This document shows positions 6,850 to 14,498 of a stretch of DNA of 14,498 bases, piece after piece. Position 1 is the stretch's first letter. Every line of letters starts with the position of its first letter. The notes beneath the pieces are model-generated. The model was not told where the DNA came from, made no database searches, and saw only the letters and a list, made by a program, of their open reading frames with translations. The stretch lies in contig JAEWBM010000165.1 in assembly GCA_023391155.1 (NCBI GenBank), positions 1 through 14,498 of the forward strand. Reading direction: 5' to 3'. Source of the DNA: Acidobacteriota bacterium (GTDB taxonomy: Bacteria > Acidobacteriota > Blastocatellia > Pyrinomonadales > Pyrinomonadaceae). A program made the position numbers and the translations under genes.

Positions 6850-9800
6850 ATGAGAAAGTTCACCAGGTTCCTGTTTCACGTTCTGGCTTTTGCTTTAGCC
6901 GGGACCGCGGTACAGGCACAGACAACGGGCTCAATGTCCGGAACGATCACGGATCCCGCCGGCGCTGTGGTTCCGGGTGCGACCGTTACCATCACTAATA
7001 TGGAAACGGGGGCGTCCCGTACGGCTACAACTAGCAGCCAGGGTACGTTCAATGTCGAAGCTCTCGCTCCGGGCAGTTATATGGTCGCCGTCGAGGGGTC
7101 GGGATTTAAGCGCTCCGTGGCACGCGACATTGCGGTCTCGGTCAATGTCAACGCTCAAGTAAATATCTCTATGGAGGTAGGCCTTGAGGGTGAGGAAGTG
7201 ACCGTCGTCGCAGCCCAGGAAACAATTAACACAACATCACCAACACTGACGAACGTTATCAATACGCAGCAGGTGACGGATCTTCCGCTCCCGACCCGTA
7301 ACCCGCTCGATCTCGCGGCGCTTCAGGCAGGTATTGCCGTGGTCGGCAGCGACACACGCGGCGCTTCGGTGGCAGGGCTTCGTCAGTCGGCGACCTACGT
7401 CACCCAGGACGGCATCAACGTGATGGACAACTTCGTCAAGACGAGTTCGTTCTTCGCGATCAGTGCCCCTTCACTTAACTCGACCGCCGAATTCAGCATC
7501 ACCACCGGTACGGTCGGCCCCGACTCGGGCCGCGGCGCCGCTCAGGTGAATATGGTTACCAAAAGCGGTACCAACAGCTTCAACGGCGGCCTCTTCTGGA
7601 TGCACCGCAACGACGCTCTCAATGCCAATAGCTGGTTCAACAACGCATCCGGCGTCGAGCGCACTCGCCAGCGACAGCACTTCTTCGGCTTCGACATCGG
7701 CGGCCCGATCTACTTCCCTCGCTTCGGCGATGGCGGCGGTCCGTGGTGGTGGAGCGGAAAAGACACGGCTTTCTGGTTCTTCTCATACGAAGGCTTCCGT
7801 GAAAACTTTCAAGCCTCACGCAACCGCACGGTGATGACCCCCGAGGCCAAGCAGGGCATTTTCCGTTATATGGGAACGAATGGCGAGCTGCAGACAGTCA
7901 ATCTGTTGAATGTAGGCAACGTTGCCGTGCTCAATCCGATCACGCAAGCCATGTTGGCAAATATACCCGCACCGAATAACAGTGACGTCGGTGACGTCTA
8001 CAATTTCGGCGGATATCGCTTCAATGTCAGTGGCACCGACAAGAACGACAAGTATGTGGGCCGTTATGACCACCATTTGGTCAAGAGCTCACCGATTGGT
8101 GCTCACAAGCTCGAGTTCATCTACAACCGTGCTGAATTCTCCCTTGCTCCGGACACCTTCAACGGTTTGGAATCCACTTTCCCCGGCGGCATCAATGGCT
8201 TCCAGGAATCCATCCGCCAGATGTGGACCGGTGCTCTTGTCTCTAATTTTGGAGCGAATGCCACGAACGTCTTTCGCGTCGGACGCCAATGGGCTCCGGT
8301 GGGCTTTTTGCTTGATCAAAGCCCGACCGATCCGTTCATCTTCTTTTCCGGCGTTTCACAACTTTATGCCGGTGGCGGGTTTATGCCCCAAGGCCGCGAT
8401 ACGCAGGTCTGGCAGATCCGAAACGACTTCTCCTATGCAATGGGTCGTCACCTGATACGGGCCGGCGTGGACTATCAGCAGATCTTCGCTGATACATTCA
8501 ACGATGCGGGTATCAACCAATCGATCTCGCTGGGCGTTACAACTAATAACCCGAGCGGGTTAACATCTGGCGTCAGCGGCAACCTGCCTTTCTCAACGAC
8601 GGCGATCCTTGGCCGTGCAAATTCTGTTTATGCCAACATCGTCGGCAACCTCGCTTCAACACAGGCAACATTCAACGTTGCTGATCCCACCTCCGGCTTT
8701 GTTCTCGGCGCAACGCGTGAACGCCAATTCAAACAGCGCGACATCGCACTTTACATGTCCGACCAGTGGCGGATGAAGAACAATTTCACGCTCAACTATG
8801 GCCTGCGATGGGATTTCATGGGCGTACCGACCATCCCGAACGGCCTGGCGATCCAGCCTCAACCGGACGGTATCTTCGGCGTCTCGGGCCCGGGCAACAT
8901 CTTTAACCCGAATGCCCCCACCGGCCCGGCCCCTGGCGTCGCGGTGCTCGACTTTGTCTCAGGCGATACAGGTATCCCCCTGTATAAGAATGACTGGAAC
9001 AACTTTGCTCCTTTCGTCGGCTTTGCATGGTCCCCTGATTTCGAGAGTGGGCCGCTTCGCACACTGTTTGGCTCCGTTGGACAGAGTTCGATTCGCGCCG
9101 GGTTCTCGATCACCTATTTGCGTGACGGTTTCACGACCATCAGCAACGCGATGGGTACCGGCACCACCAACCCGGGGTTGATCCAGACATCGGCACTCAC
9201 AGCGTTGACCGGTGTCCTTTCAGGCCCGATTGACCTTCCGGTTCCGACGTTCCAGATCCCTCTAACGGACCGTGACAACTTTGTCCTCAATCCCAACAAC
9301 GGTTTGTGGGCGATCGATCAGAACCTGAGAATTCCTTATGTTCAGCAGTGGAACATTGGCTTCGAGCGTGAGATCTTCCGTAACACAGCGTTCGAGATCC
9401 GCTATCAGGGTAACCATGCCGTTAAGGTTTGGCGTGCGAACAACTTCAACGAAGTCAATATCTATGAGAACGGCTTCTTGCAGGAGTTCCTCAATGCCCA
9501 GAGCAACTGTGCTATCTGGAGGGCGGCTAACCCCGCATCTTCCGGATGTAACTTTGGCAACACGGGCTTGGTCGGACAGGTAGATCTACCGATCTTCTCG
9601 ACTCTGTTCGGCGGCCCCGGATCGGCGCTATTTACGAACACCACGTTCGTGACTCAACTTGATTCGAACCAGGTAGGTGCAACGGCAAATACGCTCGCCT
9701 ACAACACGGCGTTCTTCAACACTCGAAATCTGCTTCCGCAGAATTTCTTTGTGATGAACCCGAATGCTTCGACGGCAACCTTGCTGACCAACGATTCGAT

Positions 9801-10575
9801 GTCGAACTATCATGCTTTGCAGATCGAGCTTCGGCGTCGATTCTCCAACGGTCTGCAATTCCAGGCCGACTACACCTTCAGCAAGGCTCTGACCGATGCT
9901 CCGAATGCTCAGGGCAATAACCAGAGCACGCTCACGAGCTGGCGGACGCTTCGCAACAAGCGGCTCGATTATATGCGGGCTGACTTTGACCAGACGCATC
10001 GTTTCGTTGCCAACGGCATTTACGAGCTTCCGTTCGGCCGCGGCCGTACGTGGTTCAGCAATGCCAATGGTTTTGTCGACCGCGTTATCGGCGGCTGGAC
10101 TATCGGCAGCATCGTGACCTGGGCGACCAGGCCGCCTTGGGCGATCTATTCGAACCGTGCAACGGTCAACCAGTTCAATGCCGGCACCAATCCGGTAAAT
10201 CTGGTCGGTATGACGTTTGAGGAATTCGTGAACAATCACGTAGGCATCTATCGTCGCCCCGAGGGTTTGTATTTCATCAATCCGGATCTCGATCCGCTTG
10301 AGGTGTTCGGCCCGCCCGCTCCGGGTGAGTTCGGCAATTTCCCGGTTGCCAGCATCAACGGCCCGCGCTACTTCAACGTGGATATGAGCATCACGAAACG
10401 CATCCCGGTTACGGAGGGCGTCCGTCTCGAACTCAAGACGACGTTCATCAATATTCTGAATCATCCGAACTTCACGTTCGGCGATCAGATCTTTGACTCC
10501 GCGACCTTTGGCCGCATTACGGGCCAGAGCGGTTCGTCCCGGATCATTCACTTTATGGGCAGCGTTCGGTTCTAG
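6850..10575 (+). CDS. Oar-like TonB-dependent outer-membrane receptor with carboxypeptidase-regulatory-like domain
   Basis: 1241 residues, intact. The signal peptide spans residues 1-23 (MRKFTRF, hydrophobic core, cleavage after VQA). Residues about 26-112 form a carboxypeptidase regulatory-like beta-sandwich (GTITDPAGAVVPGATVTITN ... GTFNVEALAPGSYMVAVEG). A plug region follows (about 120-250; LPLPTRNPLDLAALQAG, TGTVGPDSGRGAAQVNMVTK, SGTNSFNGGLFW), and then a long beta-barrel with GKDTAFWFFSYEGFRE, NNFAPFVGFAWS and a C-terminal strand ending IIHFMGSVRF with the terminal Phe of outer-membrane barrels. Family role: energised uptake of large substrates, or surface functions, across the outer membrane; the ligand is unknown. 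It has its own sigma54-type promoter and an intrinsic terminator 36 nt after the stop codon, so it is probably a single-gene unit. Confidence 0.93.
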   Translation: MRKFTRFLFHVLAFALAGTAVQAQTTGSMSGTITDPAGAVVPGATVTITNMETGASRTATTSSQGTFNVEALAPGSYMVAVEGSGFKRSVARDIAVSVNVNAQVNISMEVGLEGEEVTVVAAQETINTTSPTLTNVINTQQVTDLPLPTRNPLDLAALQAGIAVVGSDTRGASVAGLRQSATYVTQDGINVMDNFVKTSSFFAISAPSLNSTAEFSITTGTVGPDSGRGAAQVNMVTKSGTNSFNGGLFWMHRNDALNANSWFNNASGVERTRQRQHFFGFDIGGPIYFPRFGDGGGPWWWSGKDTAFWFFSYEGFRENFQASRNRTVMTPEAKQGIFRYMGTNGELQTVNLLNVGNVAVLNPITQAMLANIPAPNNSDVGDVYNFGGYRFNVSGTDKNDKYVGRYDHHLVKSSPIGAHKLEFIYNRAEFSLAPDTFNGLESTFPGGINGFQESIRQMWTGALVSNFGANATNVFRVGRQWAPVGFLLDQSPTDPFIFFSGVSQLYAGGGFMPQGRDTQVWQIRNDFSYAMGRHLIRAGVDYQQIFADTFNDAGINQSISLGVTTNNPSGLTSGVSGNLPFSTTAILGRANSVYANIVGNLASTQATFNVADPTSGFVLGATRERQFKQRDIALYMSDQWRMKNNFTLNYGLRWDFMGVPTIPNGLAIQPQPDGIFGVSGPGNIFNPNAPTGPAPGVAVLDFVSGDTGIPLYKNDWNNFAPFVGFAWSPDFESGPLRTLFGSVGQSSIRAGFSITYLRDGFTTISNAMGTGTTNPGLIQTSALTALTGVLSGPIDLPVPTFQIPLTDRDNFVLNPNNGLWAIDQNLRIPYVQQWNIGFEREIFRNTAFEIRYQGNHAVKVWRANNFNEVNIYENGFLQEFLNAQSNCAIWRAANPASSGCNFGNTGLVGQVDLPIFSTLFGGPGSALFTNTTFVTQLDSNQVGATANTLAYNTAFFNTRNLLPQNFFVMNPNASTATLLTNDSMSNYHALQIELRRRFSNGLQFQADYTFSKALTDAPNAQGNNQSTLTSWRTLRNKRLDYMRADFDQTHRFVANGIYELPFGRGRTWFSNANGFVDRVIGGWTIGSIVTWATRPPWAIYSNRATVNQFNAGTNPVNLVGMTFEEFVNNHVGIYRRPEGLYFINPDLDPLEVFGPPAPGEFGNFPVASINGPRYFNVDMSITKRIPVTEGVRLELKTTFINILNHPNFTFGDQIFDSATFGRITGQSGSSRIIHFMGSVRF

Positions 10576-10611
10576 TGGACGAATGTCCCCATTGATTGGT
10601 TCACCCAACTT

Positions 10612-10642
10612 GGCGTTGCCGGACAGCCGGCAACGCCGTTTT
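10612..10642 (+). terminator. Intrinsic terminator of the first Oar-like receptor
   Basis: A perfect 11-bp stem, GGCGTTGCCGG (10612-10622) with CCGGCAACGCC (10627-10637), around an ACAG loop, followed by GTTTT. It begins 36 nt after the receptor stop codon. Confidence 0.85.
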
Positions 10643-10685
10643 GATCTGCCATCTGATTCTTTGGTTTTATCTCGCCCTGTTGATA

Positions 10686-10691
10686 TATAAT
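10686..10691 (+). promoter_or_regulatory. Consensus -10 box (TATAAT) for the TPR-protein gene
   Basis: A perfect TATAAT follows the receptor's terminator and lies 69 nt before the ATG at 10761. TTGGTT at 10661-10666 is a possible -35 box, but the 19-nt spacing is long. It suggests the TPR gene has its own sigma70-type promoter rather than reading through from the receptor. Confidence 0.45.
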
Positions 10692-10760
10692 TGCTCCATA
10701 AAGTTTCGGAGCGTTTGTCCTGATCGAAGCCGCCGTGATCCACGCGCGCGAGGTGTCTCT

Positions 10761-11756
10761 ATGAAAATTCATCCGATCACATTATTAGTCCTGTTTACGG
10801 CTCTTCTCTTGTCCGCTTCCGCACAGGTTCCACGGGCCACGGACACTGGCTTTGGTGGCGGTAACACTCTTCAGGGGCGCGTACGGCTGCCTTCTGGCCA
10901 GCCCGGTGCCCGTATCCAAGTGCGTATCACCTCGCAGCTTCGCGGGGACCGCATCGGCATAACCGACGATGCCGGCCATTTCGCTTTCAGCGGGCTGCCC
11001 TCAGGCGATTTCGTAGTTAGTGTCGACAGGGAAGAGGTCTTCAGGCCCTTTACCCAGGTATTGAGCGTCATTCAGGCAGCCGGCGCTCCGCCGACTCTTT
11101 ATCACATGGATATCCGCCTGACGCTTAAACCTAGCGAGGACCTTGCGCCGGGCGTGATCAATGCACAGTTCGCGGACGTCCCCGCGAAAGCGATGGATCC
11201 GTATAACAAAGGCGTCGAACTCGCCGGTAATGGCGACCATCGCGGTGCGGTGGAACAATTTAAGATCGCGATCACCGAGTACCCTGCGTTTATGCTTGCT
11301 TATAACGAGATGGGGGTGCAGCATCTCAAGCTCGGCGAATTGGAACTCGCCGACGCCGCACTTCTCAAAGCCATCGAACTTAAGCCTGACGCCTTCGCTC
11401 CGACAATGAATCGCGGCATGGTGTTGTTTCACCTCAAGCGTTATAGCGAGGCGGCTGCCGTTCTTCGCAAAGCGGTGCAGCTAAATGCCGACGCCCCGGT
11501 GGGACATTATTTTTACGGCCAGGCCCTCGCAAACCTCGGCCTCTTCGACCAGGCGGAGAAAGAACTCCTCGTCGCCCTAAAGACCAACCAGCCCGAAATG
11601 AACGAGGGCCATCGGATCCTTGCCATCATCTACAACTCCCGCGGAGATAAAAAGAAAGCCGTCTCGCACATCGAGGCATACCTCAAAGGCAACCCAAAAG
11701 CCGACGACGCCGAACAGCTCCGCACCCTCGCCAAACAGCTGAAAGAATCAAATTAG
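10761..11756 (+). CDS. Periplasmic TPR protein with N-terminal carboxypeptidase-regulatory-like domain
   Basis: 331 residues from the ATG at 10761. The frame is open from about 10596, but that extension would cross the upstream terminator and -10 box and would hide the signal peptide. GAGGTG at 10750-10755 is the ribosome binding site. The signal peptide is residues 1-21 (MKIHPITLLVLFTALLLSASA). Residues about 36-122 resemble a carboxypeptidase regulatory-like sandwich (LQGRVRLPSGQPGARIQVRI ... GHFAFSGLPSGDFVVSVD). Residues about 145-313 hold roughly five tetratricopeptide repeats, for example PYNKGVELAGNGDHRGAVEQF, YNEMGVQHLKLGELELADAA and GHYFYGQALANLGLFDQAEK. TPR domains bind other proteins. 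The signal peptide puts this one outside the cytoplasm, so it could work with the flanking receptors (inference). No lipobox cysteine is present. Confidence 0.88.
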   Translation: MKIHPITLLVLFTALLLSASAQVPRATDTGFGGGNTLQGRVRLPSGQPGARIQVRITSQLRGDRIGITDDAGHFAFSGLPSGDFVVSVDREEVFRPFTQVLSVIQAAGAPPTLYHMDIRLTLKPSEDLAPGVINAQFADVPAKAMDPYNKGVELAGNGDHRGAVEQFKIAITEYPAFMLAYNEMGVQHLKLGELELADAALLKAIELKPDAFAPTMNRGMVLFHLKRYSEAAAVLRKAVQLNADAPVGHYFYGQALANLGLFDQAEKELLVALKTNQPEMNEGHRILAIIYNSRGDKKKAVSHIEAYLKGNPKADDAEQLRTLAKQLKESN

Positions 11757-11779
11757 AACTGCGTGGATCGTATCCTCTC

Positions 11780-11808
11780 GGCGGCCTCCGGGCTGCCTTT
11801 TCTTATTT
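11780..11808 (+). terminator. Intrinsic terminator of the TPR-protein gene
   Basis: GGCGGCC (11780-11786) pairs with GGCTGCC (11791-11797) through seven pairs including one G.U, around a TCCG loop, followed by TTTTCTTATTT. It begins 24 nt after the stop codon. Confidence 0.8.
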
Positions 11809-12017
11809 GAAACTGATCCGTTCTCTTTGTCGAAATCGAATTACGTACTGCTCAAGAGTTCCTTGGCCCGACTAAGCGGACGGCTTGAATTAAGTGTTCA
11901 AATTCCCGTTCAAAATGTCGATTGGCTCCAGATTTTCGGATAAAAATCCATTGAACCATTGGTTACGGCAATTCCGCCGAAAGCTCAAGTTCATCCGAAA
12001 AAAGAGGTTACCCCGAA

Positions 12018-12032
12018 TGGCACAGTTCTTGA
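12018..12032 (+). promoter_or_regulatory. Sigma54-like (-24/-12) element before the second Oar-like receptor
   Basis: TGGCAC-AGTTC-TTGA matches TGGCAC-N5-TTGC at nine of ten fixed positions. The -24 half is perfect, but the -12 GC is GA, which usually weakens a sigma54 promoter. Transcription would start near 12044, leaving a leader of about 56 nt. It shares GGCACA-N2-TCTTG with the element before the first receptor. Confidence 0.5.
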
Positions 12033-12071
12033 GTCGTAGCACTTACGAAGTTCCTTTTTTTTTTCACAAGT

Positions 12072-12087
12072 GGCCGGTTTTTCGGCC
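12072..12087 (+). other. GC-only hairpin next to the ribosome binding site
   Basis: GGCCG (12072-12076) pairs with CGGCC (12083-12087) around GTTTTT. It ends directly at the Shine-Dalgarno GGGAGG (12088-12093), 6 nt before the ATG at 12100. It could set mRNA stability or ribosome access; this is inference. Confidence 0.4.
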
Positions 12088-13041
12088 GGGAGGTAGTAAA
12101 TGAAAAAGTTTTTCCTTTTTTTATTGCTGGTCGTGATTGGCACGATCTCAGCAACTGCACAAGGAACCCGCGGAACCATACGCGGAACAGTGACAGACCC
12201 CAACGGGGCTATCGTCCCCGGGGCGACGGTTCGCCTGATCGATGCGACCAGAGGCACTGAGATCCGTTCGGTTCAAACCAACAACAGTGGGATATATCAG
12301 TTTCTCGAGGTTGAACCCTCGACCTATAACTTGATCGTCAATGCCTCGGGTTTTGGCGAGGCAAGCGTCACCAGTATAACGGTCGAACCTAATCGAAACG
12401 TTACAACGGATGTCGCGTTAGCTCTCAGCGGAACGACCGCTGAAGTTACAGTCTCGGCCGGCGTCGAGCTTATCGACAAAGAGTCCCCCGCATTGGGGAC
12501 CACTGTCGAAAACGAGCGTATTATCGGCCTGCCGCTTAACGGCCGCGAGGTCCTTAACCTTGCACTCGTTCAGCCCGGCGTCGCTCCGGCTGCCGGTGGG
12601 TTCGGCAACGGCCTCGGCATCCGCGTGAACGGCAGCCGCGGCGTCGAAAACAATATCACGCTCGATGGCGGTAATAATAACGAGGTTGCTGTCGGCGGCG
12701 CCATCGGCGGCCAGCCGCGTCCCGACGCAGTTCAGGAGTTCCGCCTGTTGACCTCTAATTTCGAGGCCGAATTCGGTCGCAACACAGGTGCCGTCATCAA
12801 CGTCGTCACCCGTTCCGGTACGAATGAGTTTCACGGAAACGCCCGGTTCTTCTATCGTCCGACCGGCTTCTCCGCTGCGCGTTTCTTGGATAAGGCTCTT
12901 CCGCCCGCAGGTACTGCTCCGGGAGCCGACCTTCGTCGCCGCTTCGATCGTAAAGATTACGGCGGCAACATCGGCGGGCCGGTTTATTTCCTGAATTTCG
13001 GAGAGGGCGTCCCATTCATTTATGACGGCAGGGACCGAACC

Positions 13042-13044
13042 TAG
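13042..13044 (+). other. In-frame amber (TAG) lesion in the second receptor
   Basis: The codons read GRDRT-stop-FFADYE. The intact paralogue has GKDTAFWFFSYE at the matching place, so the lost residue aligns with an aromatic one. TGG (Trp) to TAG would be a single change; TTC or TTT (Phe) would need two. At least four other genes in the window (sppA, the membrane protein, the activator and the first receptor) use TAG as their normal stop, so genome-wide amber recoding is unlikely. Confidence 0.8.
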
Positions 13045-13926
13045 TTTTTTGCCGACTATGAACGTCGCTATCAGGTGTTGGGTCAATCTCAAACCCTTCC
13101 GACGCTGCCGTCTGCTGCGGAGCGAAGCGGTGTGTTTAGCACCACGATCTTCGACCCCGCTACAGGTCAGCCGTTCCCGAACAATACAATTCCGCAAGAC
13201 CGGATCTCACCGATCGCCCAATACTATTTAGGCTTCCTCCCGGAAGCGACAACTGGGGGACAGGCACAGGTCTCGGCCAATCAAACGACGCGGAATCAGT
13301 GGTTCACGACCCGTTTTGACCACAGCTTTACCCAGAATCACCTGCTGAACTTCACCTACAGCTTTTTCGATTCTGAGGTATTTTCACCATTTGCATTCGG
13401 CGGTGCTAACGTACCCGGGTTTGCAGCTAACGACATCCGCGGCACCGACAACTATGTCGGGCGCTATACCTACATCATCAACTCGAACCTGGTCAATTCG
13501 TTCTTGATCAACTACTCGACGAACGAACAACCGGGCGTCGCACCGGTTAACCAGACGACTCCGGCCCAGATCGGCTTTACGTCGAACTTCGTAGCCGACG
13601 GTACGTTCGTGGGTCCGCCCCAGATCCGGATTCTGGATCGCGGGCTGATCCTTGGTAACTCGATCCAGGGTCCTCAGAGGCGTTTCACCGAAAACATTCA
13701 GTTCCAGGATTCGCTTAGCTGGGTTCTCGGCGATCACAGAATGAAGTTCGGTTTCGACTATACAAAGTACAAACAGGACACCGACTTCCTATTCATTAAC
13801 CAAGGTTTGATCAGCTATTCGGCTAATGGATTACTGGGCGTGACGAATACGACGGGTGATGATTTTGCCGACTTCCTTATTGGAAACAGTCCGGCCGCGC
13901 CGTTCAGTTTGGTGCTGCCGGTCAAC

Positions 13927-13935
13927 GCGATTATC
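13927..13935 (+). other. Apparent one-base deletion (frameshift) in the second receptor
   Basis: Upstream of this point the receptor frame reads SLVLPVNA; from 13932 the frame shifted by one base reads YRQRAWAIFGQDTWRATRN. Adding one T to GCGATTATCGCC, giving GCG ATT TAT CGC C, joins the two frames smoothly as VNAIYRQRAW. From 13935 the new frame has 188 open codons to the window edge. Confidence 0.75.
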
Positions 13936-14498
13936 GCCAGCGTGCCTGGGCGATTTTCGGTCAGGACACCTGGAGAGCGACACGCAATCTGACCCTTTCG
14001 TTCGGCTTGCGGTATGAATATAACTCTCCTCTCAAGGACAAGTTCAATCGCGTGGCGTTCTATCGCCCGGGTGCGATATCGCAGCTTCTGACCACGGGCC
14101 AGCTTACGACGCCTGATGGACAGCGTATCGTTATCCCGCCGGGTGGACGTGCTCCGCGCGGACTCGTCTATGTCGGCGACCCCGATCCGGTCCTTGGCGG
14201 CACCGTGCCCGTTGGCGGCATCGAGCCCGACAAGAATAACTTTGCACCGCGTGTCGGCTTTGCTTGGTCGCTTGGCAGTCCCGAAAACAGCTTTTTCAGG
14301 CGGATCCTCGGTACTGACCAGACGGTTCTTCGAGGCGGCTTCGGCGTTTACTACGGCGCGGTCATTGGTGACACTGCCCTGCAGCAGTTGAGTGCACCGG
14401 GCTATAACGGAACGAACTTTTTCCAATTTCCTGCGAGTGGAACCTTGGCTGACCTCTTCGCTCCGGATCCGTATCCGGCGTGGGGCGGTGATCAAGGG

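Larger units (their letters stand above)
11757..12099 (+). promoter_or_regulatory. 343-nt intergenic regulatory region before the second Oar-like receptor
   Basis: No credible gene lies here. It holds, in order: the TPR gene's terminator (11780-11808); TTGAA-N7-TTCAA (11885-11901) with a second GTTCAAA copy at 11909-11915; a small inverted repeat AACC-ATT-GGTT (11954-11964); a sigma54-like element (12018-12032); a ten-T run (12055-12064); a GC-only hairpin (12072-12087); and the Shine-Dalgarno GGGAGG (12088-12093). Confidence 0.55.
12100..14498 (+). pseudogene. Second Oar-like TonB-dependent receptor, disrupted by an amber codon and a frameshift; runs off the window
   Basis: The first 314 codons (12100-13041) give a signal peptide (residues 1-20, cleavage after ATA), a carboxypeptidase regulatory-like domain (about 24-110; GTVTDPNGAIVPGATVRLID) and a plug (LPLNGREVLNLALVQPG, RSGTNEFHGNARFFY). 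Codon 315 is TAG. The same frame then continues with FFADYERRYQ and barrel sequence to about codon 610. Near 13930 a one-base loss shifts the frame: the homology resumes as YRQRAWAIFGQDTWRATRN from 13932, stays open to 14498, and includes NNFAPRVGFAWS, a motif shared with the first receptor. Read together this would be a normal Oar-like receptor. The annotated frame instead ends at 13992 with unrelated residues. The Shine-Dalgarno GGGAGG is well placed. The sequence past both lesions still looks like normal coding sequence, so inactivation is recent or the lesions are sequence errors. Confidence 0.8.

Noticed and set aside
9628..10743. 371-codon minus-strand ORF opposite the first receptor
   Set aside because: It is antisense to a clear receptor barrel, shows no recognisable domain and low-complexity charged composition typical of a shadow frame in GC-rich DNA.
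10596..10760. Upstream extension of the TPR-protein frame by 55 codons
   Set aside because: It would start inside or before the receptor's terminator hairpin and overlap a TATAAT box, has no good ribosome binding site, and would bury a clear signal peptide that begins at 10761.
11894..12103. 69-codon plus-strand ORF ending in an ATGA overlap with the second receptor
   Set aside because: GTG start without a ribosome binding site; it spans the sigma54-like element, T10 run and hairpin, and its Phe run is only the translated poly-T. Composition is that of intergenic DNA.
13042..13044. Amber recoding (TAG read as an amino acid)
   Set aside because: sppA, the four-helix membrane protein, the activator and the first receptor all end in TAG at sensible positions, so TAG acts as a stop in this genome.

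Overview
The window looks like a chromosomal segment from an acidobacterium, probably Blastocatellia/Pyrinomonadaceae-like. This is inferred from the large Oar-type TonB-dependent receptors with an N-terminal carboxypeptidase-regulatory-like domain, which are expanded in Acidobacteriota, together with the GC-rich coding sequence and mixed gene content. No rRNA, tRNA, CRISPR array, insertion sequence or phage gene was seen.

Layout. (1) 1-1230, minus strand: the 5' part of a Bcp-type peroxiredoxin, cut by the window edge, sits behind a DUF481 outer-membrane protein. (2) 1343-2444, plus: a YkgJ-like cysteine-cluster protein and an unrecognised four-helix membrane protein, closed by a bidirectional terminator at 2456-2491. 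(3) 2524-5001, minus: a class I SAM methyltransferase followed by signal peptide peptidase SppA, probably cotranscribed. (4) 5094-14498, plus: an NtrC-family sigma54 activator (REC, AAA+ with GAFTGA, Fis-type HTH), an intact 1241-residue Oar-like receptor, a periplasmic TPR protein carrying the same kind of N-terminal regulatory domain, and a second Oar-like receptor.

The most interesting part is region 4. The intact receptor is preceded by a near-consensus -24/-12 (sigma54) promoter, cGGCAC-N5-TTGC at 6655-6669, directly downstream of the sigma54 activator gene. The second receptor has a similar element, TGGCAC-N5-TTGA at 12018-12032. Both have TTGAA/TTCAA inverted repeats about 130-150 nt further upstream, where enhancer-binding proteins usually bind. 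The hypothesis is a local regulon in which the response regulator switches on two outer-membrane receptors, with the TPR protein as a possible periplasmic partner under its own promoter.

The second receptor is broken twice: an in-frame amber codon at 13042-13044, and an apparent one-base deletion near 13930 after which the reading frame stays open to the window edge. The other long genes here are intact, so it is either a young pseudogene or carries local sequence errors. The leader of the first receptor can fold so that its Shine-Dalgarno is paired.
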